A program made the translations under genes and the position numbers. 64,000 nt of DNA from CAZEJK01 sp964512045. GTDB lineage: Bacteria > Acidobacteriota > Thermoanaerobaculia > Thermoanaerobaculales > Sulfomarinibacteraceae. The number at the start of each line of letters is the position of its first letter. The stretch's first letter is position 1. The DNA lies in the NCBI GenBank assembly GCA_964512045.1, contig CAZEJK010000004.1, forward strand, positions 20,866 to 84,865. The letters run 5' to 3'. The notes below the pieces were generated by a model. It was not told where the DNA came from. It worked only from the letters and a program-made list of their open reading frames with translations, and ran no database searches. Shown here piece by piece: positions 7,134 through 15,451 of this stretch.

Positions 7134-9808
7134 TGCACCCACGTGATCCACACCGGCGACGACCACGCGACCTCGTTGTCGATCTGCTCGACGCGCACGT
7201 ACACGTAGCTCTCTCCTTCTGGTCGCACAGCGTCGCTGATATCCAACGCAAACTCTCGGTCAAGCGCCAGCTCACCGCCGACCCGCTCTATCAACACTGC
7301 CGTCCGCTCCGAGATCGCACGTTCTACCACGCCAGCTGTCAGCTCCGATGCCGGTACTGCGACCCGCGCAACCAGCTCGGTGTTGGCGTACGACCCTTCA
7401 CCCCACAGCGGCATCGCCTCATCCTGATGCCACAGCTCCAGGTCGGCGTACGGCCGAGTGTACAGCTCCACGGTCACGGTCAGCTCATCGGGCCACTCCT
7501 CCAGCTCGAGCAGAAAGCCGTCCTCGTCGCCGCGCACGGTGCAGGAGAAGTCGATCCTGCGGCCGTGCACCTGACGGTAGGTATCGCTGTAGCCGTCGAG
7601 GCCGAGCGGCGAGACCGCCACCAACCGGCCGTCGGAGAGAAGCACGCGTCCCCACCAGCGCTCGGCGACGAGCGGGGGCAAGACGCCCTCGTCCGGCGGC
7701 TCGCTGGAGTTGCCCAGCATGACGCGGAGCGCAGCAGGTCCATCACTGTCAGCCGTTGCGGCCAGGTAGTCCTCTACCGCCACCTCTCGCCCGTCGCTCA
7801 CCGCAACCACACGGGCGATCGGCGCCGTACCAGACACCCGTCCCCGAGCGACCACCTGCGTGCCCTTCCGAGCCGCCACCTCGCTGCCCATCTCGGCGCC
7901 TGCCACCTCCAGATCCAGGAGGATTCTTGCAAGGCTCGTACCGTACACTCTTCGGTCGACCATCGCGTCAAACAGCGCGCCACGGGTCTTCTCCGGCGCC
8001 CACACCGCCGTCAGACCGCCACGAGTCGCGATCCGCACGGGGCTGTTGCCCGGATGCCCGAGATGGTCGTCAGAGGCGGCCATCAAGCCGACCCGGAAGC
8101 CGCGCTCCAGGTACCGCTGTCCGAACCACTCGAAGCTACCGTGGGCTGAGTAGATCTCCACCAGCCGCTCGAGCTGGGCGTCGTTGAACCGCCAATCACC
8201 GGGCTCGTGGCAGTGGGGGATGATGAGCACCGCGTCGGGGTCGTTGACCTCCCGCTGCAGTCGGTAGAGGTCGGTGATCGTCGGCGCCTCGTCGAGGGGG
8301 ATGATCCGCTGCTCGTCATCCCGGTAGAAGACGTTGTGGTGGCCACCGTCTTCAGTCTGCTGGGTCCACTCGTAGCTCTTGAAGGTCACGAACCGGCCGG
8401 GCTCGTTGTACTTCCGTGTGGCGCGCTGCACATCCCGCTGGAACACCTCCGACATCATCAGATCGTGCCCAGTCAGCGCGGCGAAGTCGAGCACCGCCAC
8501 GTCGCGGGCGTAGCGCAGGAACCACTCCGCCGAGCCGGAGCCGTCGGTGTACCCCTCATGACCGTGCAGCTCGCCCCAGTAGATCTGGTCAGCGCCAGCT
8601 TGACGACGCCACACAGGGTTCGACCTCCCGTGCAGCCGGCCAGCCCGGTCGCGGACCTCGAACCGCGCCGTGTCGGTCTCGTCGTCAGGCCAGCCCACCG
8701 GCGGAAACTCGAACACCGATGGATCTCGGTCCCGAGACTCGGCGGTGGCCAGGCGCTGCCCGTTCCACCACAGCTCCAGCTGCCCTGGACCTCCCACCGC
8801 CCGGTTGAAGTACCGGTCCTCGACCACGGCCCGGACCACCACCGGCTCCCCTTCACGAACGGTACCTGGAGCTACTGCACGGACATGGTGCGGACCCTGG
8901 CCGTGCACCAGGAACCGTGGCATGCCCACCGGAACGAACAGCCCGTCGCCGTGAACGTCCACCTCGAACCGCAACGTCATCGCGTCCGAGGTGTAGCTCT
9001 GGATGAGCAGACCCGGACCGCCGCCGGAACGATCGCCGAGCACGAAGTCGATGGTGTCGCCCTCCTCGAGGGCGCCCTCGAGCACCGTCACCAGTGGACG
9101 AGGCTTCGGGGACTGGAGGACGCTCCAGACGCTTTGCCACCCCGAGAAACCGGAACCGAGGCGGACGGTTGGGTCGCTCGGCGTCACACTCGTGTAGCCA
9201 GCATGCAACGGACGGCTCAGCTGAGCGATGGAGGCATCGGTGTACCAGTGCTGGCCGAAGCGGATCTGCGATCCGGGCCGCAGTCCCAGAGCACCAACGC
9301 GGTACCGAAGCCGCAGCGTCGTGAACTCTCGAGCGGTCAGCTCCCCGGACCGCGGCTCGATGATCTCGATCGACCCGAGCTCGCCCCGGTGCTCATGTAC
9401 GAAGAGAAGCCCATGAACCAGGCCGTCGAGGGTCGCCGCCCATCTGGCAAACGTCGCATCGCCAAGGCTCTCGAACCCCTCGAGCGCATTGGTCAGCACC
9501 AGACCGATCCACGGCACCATCACGCCGTCGGCCTGCAGCGCGTTGTAGTAGCTGCGCACGAGGTCGGCCCGCGGACCCACGTTCGCTCGCGTGGTCGGCT
9601 CGGCATGCACCTCGCGGGCGAGCCGGCGCATCGCATCCTGCAGCTCGGGGTCATCGATGTCGGGGATGTCGATGATCTCCTTCGGAAGCTCCCGCATGGC
9701 CGGGCCTTCCGGCCACCAATCCCTGGGGTCCGGTGCGTGCGAGCCGCTCAGCCCGAGCACCACGCAGATCAGAACACCAGCCGCGACGATCGCTCCAACG
9801 TACCGCAT
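7130..9808 (-). CDS. DUF3604 family exported metallo-hydrolase-like protein (paralogue B)
   Basis: An 892-residue paralogue of the protein at 2661-5348 with the same layout: an N-terminal hydrophobic segment (MRYVGAIVAAGVLICVVLGL), a beta-rich N-terminal half, then the DUF3604 core from about residue 410. The core shows LHGHEGYTDGSG, TGHD, YEWTQ, GGHHNVFY, IIPHCHEPGDW, YSAHGSFEW and ASDDHLGHPG. These His/Asp clusters are the expected metal site; the catalysed reaction is unknown. I chose the ATG at 9808 over upstream in-frame codons because a purine-rich AAGGGGCGAGG precedes it and the operator lies outside the coding region. Its stop overlaps the NicO start by four bases. It is divergent from the sulfatase maturase across an 86-base intergenic space containing a perfect palindrome. 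Confidence 0.87.
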   Translation of the reverse strand: MRYVGAIVAAGVLICVVLGLSGSHAPDPRDWWPEGPAMRELPKEIIDIPDIDDPELQDAMRRLAREVHAEPTTRANVGPRADLVRSYYNALQADGVMVPWIGLVLTNALEGFESLGDATFARWAATLDGLVHGLLFVHEHRGELGSIEIIEPRSGELTAREFTTLRLRYRVGALGLRPGSQIRFGQHWYTDASIAQLSRPLHAGYTSVTPSDPTVRLGSGFSGWQSVWSVLQSPKPRPLVTVLEGALEEGDTIDFVLGDRSGGGPGLLIQSYTSDAMTLRFEVDVHGDGLFVPVGMPRFLVHGQGPHHVRAVAPGTVREGEPVVVRAVVEDRYFNRAVGGPGQLELWWNGQRLATAESRDRDPSVFEFPPVGWPDDETDTARFEVRDRAGRLHGRSNPVWRRQAGADQIYWGELHGHEGYTDGSGSAEWFLRYARDVAVLDFAALTGHDLMMSEVFQRDVQRATRKYNEPGRFVTFKSYEWTQQTEDGGHHNVFYRDDEQRIIPLDEAPTITDLYRLQREVNDPDAVLIIPHCHEPGDWRFNDAQLERLVEIYSAHGSFEWFGQRYLERGFRVGLMAASDDHLGHPGNSPVRIATRGGLTAVWAPEKTRGALFDAMVDRRVYGTSLARILLDLEVAGAEMGSEVAARKGTQVVARGRVSGTAPIARVVAVSDGREVAVEDYLAATADSDGPAALRVMLGNSSEPPDEGVLPPLVAERWWGRVLLSDGRLVAVSPLGLDGYSDTYRQVHGRRIDFSCTVRGDEDGFLLELEEWPDELTVTVELYTRPYADLELWHQDEAMPLWGEGSYANTELVARVAVPASELTAGVVERAISERTAVLIERVGGELALDREFALDISDAVRPEGESYVYVRVEQIDNEVAWSSPVWITWVQ

Positions 9809-9824
9809 GGCCTCGCCCCTTTCG

Positions 9825-9838
9825 ACCGAACGTTCGGT
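9825..9838. promoter_or_regulatory. Putative TetR operator, site 2 (perfect palindrome)
   Basis: ACCGAACGTTCGGT is perfectly self-complementary. It lies in the 86-base space between the divergent DUF3604 B and sulfatase maturase genes. The adjacent TATAAT at 9838-9843 overlaps its edge and could be a -10 element, so a bound dimer could silence one or both directions. It is the best of three related sites in 6.4 kb. Confidence 0.72.
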
Positions 9839-9894
9839 ATAATACCATACGCAGCGATGCAACGTCCCGCTACACTTGAGGCCGTGGAGCCAGC

Positions 9895-11142
9895 ATGCCG
9901 CCGCTTGCGTTGATGTTCAAGACCGTGTCCTCCAGCTGCAACCTCGACTGCAGCTACTGCTACTACCGTGAGTCGCTGGAGGGAGAACGGGTCCACCGGG
10001 AGGTGGATCGGAGGATGCTCTCCCATCTGATCCCACAGTACCTCAGGTACGTCACGGACACGGGCTACGCCAGCATCGGCTGGCAGGGCGGCGAGCCGAC
10101 CCTGGTGGGGCTCGGCTTCTTCAGTTGGCTGATGGAGCTGGAGGGCGCCCACGCCCCACCCGGGATGATCGTGTCGAACACCCTGCAGACCAACGGGGTG
10201 CTCATCGACGACGAGTGGGCGCGGTTCCTCAGCGAGTACCACTTCCTGGTGGGGGTCAGTCTGGATGGACCGGAGACGGTCCACGACGCGGTGCGCACCA
10301 CGCGCACGGGACGCGGCACGTTCCAGCGGGTCATGCGCGGCATCGAGCACCTTCGTCGACACCAGGCGGCGGTCAACATCCTGTGCGTCCTCGGTCCGCA
10401 CAACATCGATCGCCCCGAGGAGCTGCTCCACTTCTTCCGCCGGGAAGGGCTCACGCACCTCCAGCTCCTGCCGGCGATGGACTTCCAGGCCACCGATCCC
10501 GGTGCGCCGGCCCGCTACCTGATCTCCGCAGACCAGTACGGCGCGTTCCTGTGCAGAGCCTTCGACGAGTGGTGGAGCGGTGGCTACCCGACGATCTCGA
10601 TCCTCTCCTTCGACGCCCTGCTACAGGCGCTCCTCGGCCTGCCGCAGGACCTGTGCATCCACGCACCTCAGTGCTCGTCGGCGCTGGTTGTGGAGTCCAA
10701 CGGCGACACCTACCCGTGCGACTTCTTCATCCACGCCGATCACTTCCTCGGCAACGCTCTCCAGACGCCTCTCGAGGCGCTGGCTGCTCACGCCGCTCGC
10801 GCACGCTTCATCGCACACAAGAGCATCCTCCCGGACGAGTGCGCGCGATGTCGCTGGCGCCAGCTCTGCCACGGCGGCTGCCCCCGCAACCGAGTCGGCA
10901 TGGAGCACACGCCAGAGGTGTTCTGCAGCTCGTACCGCGCGCTGCTCGATCACGCTGGCGAGCGCCTCGAGAGACTGGCCGACAGGGTCCGTTGTGTGCA
11001 GCGGTTCAGCGAGCACCGTGACCGCCATCCCGACGAGCGCCTCGAGCGCAACCAGCCGTGCCCGTGCGGCAGCGGCCGCAAGCTCAAGGCGTGCTGTAAT
11101 GACCCTCGTCTCGAGGGCTCGTACGTGTTCGCTACCGCTTGA
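9895..11142 (+). CDS. Anaerobic-type sulfatase-maturating radical SAM enzyme with C-terminal SEC-C motif
   Basis: A 415-residue cytoplasmic enzyme expected to convert the active-site Cys or Ser of sulfatases to formylglycine using S-adenosylmethionine. The radical-SAM cluster motif is CNLDCSYCYY with Cys15, Cys19 and Cys22, followed by WQGGEPTL. The C-terminal half shows the SPASM-type auxiliary cysteines typical of anSMEs: CSSALVVESNGDTYPC, then CARCRWRQLCHGGC and a later FCSSY. An unusual extra tail, NQPCPCGSGRKLKACC (about 386-401), matches the SEC-C zinc motif best known from SecA. GGAG precedes the ATG. The gene is divergent from DUF3604 B and its 3' end overlaps the convergent TetR gene by 11 bases. 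Two Cys-type sulfatases in the window (at 1 and 43508) are potential clients. Confidence 0.9.
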   Translation: MPPLALMFKTVSSSCNLDCSYCYYRESLEGERVHREVDRRMLSHLIPQYLRYVTDTGYASIGWQGGEPTLVGLGFFSWLMELEGAHAPPGMIVSNTLQTNGVLIDDEWARFLSEYHFLVGVSLDGPETVHDAVRTTRTGRGTFQRVMRGIEHLRRHQAAVNILCVLGPHNIDRPEELLHFFRREGLTHLQLLPAMDFQATDPGAPARYLISADQYGAFLCRAFDEWWSGGYPTISILSFDALLQALLGLPQDLCIHAPQCSSALVVESNGDTYPCDFFIHADHFLGNALQTPLEALAAHAARARFIAHKSILPDECARCRWRQLCHGGCPRNRVGMEHTPEVFCSSYRALLDHAGERLERLADRVRCVQRFSEHRDRHPDERLERNQPCPCGSGRKLKACCNDPRLEGSYVFATA

Positions 11143-11716
11143 CGAGGCCGTACAGGGTCTGATCCACGATCGCGTCGGCAACCTCTGCCGGCGACATGGC
11201 GCCACCCTCCCGGTACCAGCGAGCGAAGAACAGGACAGAGCCGAGCAGGTTGAACGTCGCAACGGAGAGGTCGGCGTCACCGAGGCGCCGTTCGTGCTGC
11301 ATCCGCTGCAAGATCCCGCGCACGAACTCGAAGTACTGTCGCTTCAGGCCGAGGATCTCACTGCGATGCTCCGGCTCCAACGCCTCGACCTCCTCCGCCA
11401 GCGCCGTCAGCACGCCGTGCCCACGATGGATTCCGCGGATGTGGGCCCGAACCACCGCCCGCAGCTGCTCCTCAGGATCGTCGATCGCCTCCACCTCCGC
11501 CACGTTGCTCTGGATCGACGCCATCGCGAGACGCATGATCTGGTACAGGAGATCGCGCTTGCCCTGAATGTAGTGGTACAGGCCGCCCTTCGTCAGCCCC
11601 GTGGCCTCACAGATATCATTCACTGTGGTTGCGTCGTACCCCTTGCTGTGGATCAGCTCCGCAGCCCTGAGGAGCACCTGCGCCGTCCGATCATTCATGT
11701 CTTCGGGGAGCTCCAC
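11132..11716 (-). CDS. TetR/AcrR family transcriptional repressor
   Basis: A 194-residue regulator with an N-terminal helix-turn-helix (TVNDICEATGL followed by TKGGLYHYIQGKRDLL) and a helical ligand-binding C-terminal domain. I start it at the GTG at 11716 because AGGAGG lies exactly five bases upstream; the ATG at 11698 is possible but has a poor ribosome site. An operator-like sequence sits 30 bases upstream, consistent with autoregulation. The same motif fronts the DUF3604 A operon and the DUF3604 B/maturase divergon, so it probably controls all three. The inducer is unknown; a sulfated or desulfated organic compound moved by the MFS protein is a reasonable guess. Confidence 0.9.
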   Translation of the reverse strand: MELPEDMNDRTAQVLLRAAELIHSKGYDATTVNDICEATGLTKGGLYHYIQGKRDLLYQIMRLAMASIQSNVAEVEAIDDPEEQLRAVVRAHIRGIHRGHGVLTALAEEVEALEPEHRSEILGLKRQYFEFVRGILQRMQHERRLGDADLSVATFNLLGSVLFFARWYREGGAMSPAEVADAIVDQTLYGLVKR

Positions 11717-11745
11717 TCTGACCTCCTGGTCACACGATGCCACCG

Positions 11746-11759
11746 ACCGACTGTTCGGA
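11746..11759. promoter_or_regulatory. Putative TetR operator, site 3 (autoregulatory)
   Basis: ACCGACTGTTCGGA matches 11 of 14 positions of the perfect palindrome at 9825. It lies 30 bases upstream of the TetR GTG start, in the divergent space shared with the sigma-54 activator. It is the weakest of the three sites, but its position favours autoregulation. Confidence 0.55.
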
Positions 11760-11844
11760 ACCATCATGCTGTTTCATCTGAAGCTGTCAAGTCCAATGCC
11801 ATGCGCTGGATCTCGACCATGGCTCGAGCGCGGCCAGCGCTACA

Positions 11845-13195
<1,351 letters not shown>

Positions 13196-13200
<5 letters not shown>

Positions 13201-13213
13201 CGTTGACGCTACA
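13196..13213. promoter_or_regulatory. Palindromic upstream activating site
   Basis: TGTAGCGTTGACGCTACA has two perfect 7-base arms around TTGA. It begins inside the last codons of the sigma-54 activator and is centred about 70 bases upstream of the -24 element at 13274, a normal distance for enhancer-bound activators. It is the best candidate binding site for that protein. Confidence 0.6.
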
Positions 13214-13273
13214 GACTCTGCATCCGCCCGTTGCCGATTGGCTACGAGACCTCCACTCGAGGCGCATCGAACA

Positions 13274-13289
13274 TGGCACGGCCTGTGCT
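13274..13289 (+). promoter_or_regulatory. Sigma-54 (-24/-12) promoter
   Basis: TGGCACGGCCTGTGCT fits the consensus TGGCACG-N4-TTGCW with one mismatch, and the invariant GG and GC doublets are at the correct ten-base spacing. Transcription would start near 13300, just ahead of a GGAGG ribosome site (13304-13308) and the ATG at 13315. Confidence 0.72.
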
Positions 13290-13314
13290 CACCCAACGAG
13301 CACGGAGGTGCACC

Positions 13315-13782
13315 ATGAACGATGGTCGGTTGATCGGTCAGGAGGTCTTTCAGTTCCTGCGCTCGGATCAGGTGAACGCGATCAGCGAGCACGCCGAGGT
13401 GGTCGACTACGCGGCGGGCGACACCGTGTACTACAAGGGCGCGAAGGCGGAGTACTTCTTCGTGGTCCTGGACGGACAGGTGGCGCTCCGGCTGCCCGGA
13501 ACCCAGGGGATCAGCGTGCTGATCGATGAGGTCGGCAAGGGCGCCATGTTCGGCTCGTGCGTCTGCTTCGACCTGCAGAACTACACGCTCACGGCCCAAT
13601 GCTCGGAGCCGTCCAAGCTGCTGAAGATCGACGCGATCGTGCTCAAGGAGATGATGGACAACGACCTGCTCATGGGCTACGCGATCCAGAGCCGGATCTC
13701 GCAGATCTACTTCAAGCGCTACATCGAGACCATGAAGAAGCTCCAGGCGATCGTCATCAACATCCCGATCGACACGGCGTGA
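13315..13782 (+). CDS. Stand-alone cyclic-nucleotide-binding domain protein
   Basis: A 155-residue protein made almost entirely of one cNMP-binding beta-roll (AAGDTVYYKGAKAEYFFVVLDGQVAL, split by eye into strands, then GKGAMFGSCVCFD in the phosphate-binding position) followed by a C-terminal helical stretch. There is no helix-turn-helix, so it is not a CRP-type transcription factor by itself. It may be a soluble sensor or a subunit for a partner. Two cysteines in SCVCFD sit at the ligand cassette. GGAGG is spaced six bases from the ATG. A sigma-54 promoter immediately upstream ties its expression to the activator encoded at 11845. Confidence 0.85.
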   Translation: MNDGRLIGQEVFQFLRSDQVNAISEHAEVVDYAAGDTVYYKGAKAEYFFVVLDGQVALRLPGTQGISVLIDEVGKGAMFGSCVCFDLQNYTLTAQCSEPSKLLKIDAIVLKEMMDNDLLMGYAIQSRISQIYFKRYIETMKKLQAIVINIPIDTA

Positions 13783-13813
13783 GGCGTTCCCAGCAACCTG
13801 ACAACGCCATGCT

Positions 13814-15451
13814 TCAGGAGCTCGTCTCAATGACGAGATCGATGCCTCCGAGAGCCTCTTCGCGGACCTCGGACTCCAGCTGTCGGATCCGCTCATGAGC
13901 GAGGTCGCGAGCCACCCGTCCTCGGGCAGACTCGAAGTCCAACGGCTGCGGACCGCGGAGGTCCTGGAGGACGATGATCCAGAGCCCCGAGCTGGTTCTG
14001 AGCAAACCACTGCTCTCGCCGGGCGCCATGGAGCGGATCGCCCGCGCCGCCGTCGGACCGAACGCAGCGACCTGACCCCTCGCGATCCAACCGAGGTGGC
14101 CGCCGTTCGCGGCACTGGCGTGAAGGGAGTAGCGGCGCGCGGCTTCGTCGAAGTCGATCTCGCCGGCGTTCAGCCGGCTTTCGATGTCCACGGCCCGCCG
14201 TATGACCTCCCCGGACTCATGGTCAGGCGGGGCCGCAAGCTGCATCACGTCCAGGCTGTACGCTGCCGGCTCCCGATACTGCTGCGAGCGACGGCTGAAG
14301 TAGGCTCGAAGCTCATCTTCGCTGGGGTCGCCATATCTCGCTTCGACCCGCCGGGTCAGCTCCCGGCGTGCCAGGATCTCGAGACGCGACCAGCGCAGCT
14401 CCGCGGCGATCTCGACGTCTGTATCGAGCCCGAGCTCCACCGCGCGGTCAGCGCACAGCACCCCCAGCGCCCAGGAACGCAGCAGCTTCTCTTGCTCACG
14501 GTCATCGAGATCGGAGACATCACGCCTCGGGAAACGAATCGCTGCGATCTCGGAAAGCGCTTCAGCACTCAGTCGGTCGTCGCCAACCACCAGAACGGTC
14601 TCCTGATCACCGAGCCTCAGCTCAACGTCTGCGCCAGCCAGAAGACTGGTTGTGTAGTTTTTCCACACCTCACGTCCGCGCGCGCGCCGAAGCGACTGCT
14701 CGAGCTTCTGACGGACCTCTTCAGGAGTTGGGGACGTCGCCTCCCGCACCTCTTCGCACAGGAACAGGGTCATACCACCGGGATGCTCGATGACCTCGCT
14801 CAGCTGGCCTGGCTGGAGGTGCCGGACACCGTCTGCAATCTCCGGACCCAGCTCCTCCGCGCTGAGCAACCCCAAATGACCGCCACGGAACCGTGTCTGT
14901 GACTCCGACTCTCGTCGGGCCATCTCCTCAAAGTCGGCGCCCTCGAGCAGCCGACCACGGATCGACTGCAGGCGACGTCGCACCTCGGCGGTCCGAGAGT
15001 CGTCCTCGACCTTCACGTAGATGTTGCGGAGGCGCATCTTCCGCGGTCGATGGAACGCCTCCGAATGCTCGCTCTGCAGCCTCTCGAGCTCTGCCGGGCT
15101 CACCGACAGCTCCGCCATGACATGACGCTGCAGCGCTGCCACCAGTACCCGCTGGCGCGCGGCCTCCAGCTCCCACCGCGTGCCGAGCTCATCGTCTGCT
15201 CCACTCTCGCTGCCGCTGTCCGCCAGCACGAGGGTCAGCACCATCGCCCGCAGCGCGGCATCAGATGCGGGCTGCTCGTGGTGCAGCAACCAGCTTTCGT
15301 AGTCGCCGCGAGTGATGCTGCCACTGTTCCAGCGCGCCACGACATCTGGGTCGCCGCCGCCGCCAGCGCACGAAACCAGCATCAGCAGCACCACGGCAGC
15401 TTGGATCATGGACGCACAGGGATACAGAGCATCTCGGACCGGCATCATCAT
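13814..15451 (-). CDS. Lipoprotein prolyl isomerase with two parvulin-like domains
   Basis: A 545-residue SurA/PpiC-like protein. The lipobox LVSC gives Cys28 as the lipidated residue. A first parvulin-like domain runs roughly 125-240 (RKMRLRNIYVKVEDD to GGHLGLLSAEELG) and a second roughly 385-490 (EPAAYSLDVMQLAAPP to GGHLGWIARGQVAAFG). Both have the GGHLG turn seen in PpiC domains. Expected role: folding of exported or outer-membrane proteins in the periplasm. The chosen ATG overlaps the stop of the CRTAC1 gene by four bases (ATGA), so it is the third gene of a minus-strand operon with CRTAC1 and the TPR lipoprotein. A distinct PPIase of the same class starts the opposite operon at 20225. 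Confidence 0.85.
   Translation of the reverse strand: MMMPVRDALYPCASMIQAAVVLLMLVSCAGGGGDPDVVARWNSGSITRGDYESWLLHHEQPASDAALRAMVLTLVLADSGSESGADDELGTRWELEAARQRVLVAALQRHVMAELSVSPAELERLQSEHSEAFHRPRKMRLRNIYVKVEDDSRTAEVRRRLQSIRGRLLEGADFEEMARRESESQTRFRGGHLGLLSAEELGPEIADGVRHLQPGQLSEVIEHPGGMTLFLCEEVREATSPTPEEVRQKLEQSLRRARGREVWKNYTTSLLAGADVELRLGDQETVLVVGDDRLSAEALSEIAAIRFPRRDVSDLDDREQEKLLRSWALGVLCADRAVELGLDTDVEIAAELRWSRLEILARRELTRRVEARYGDPSEDELRAYFSRRSQQYREPAAYSLDVMQLAAPPDHESGEVIRRAVDIESRLNAGEIDFDEAARRYSLHASAANGGHLGWIARGQVAAFGPTAARAIRSMAPGESSGLLRTSSGLWIIVLQDLRGPQPLDFESARGRVARDLAHERIRQLESEVREEALGGIDLVIETSS

Noticed and set aside
8207..9913. 568-codon plus-strand frame opposite DUF3604 B
   Set aside because: Shadow of a well-supported gene in G+C-rich DNA; it would also run into the maturase start and has no recognisable motif.
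13783..13808. GGCGTT/AACGCC hairpin between the convergent cNMP and PPIase genes
   Set aside because: Six-base arms around a 14-base loop with no T-run are too weak to call a terminator.
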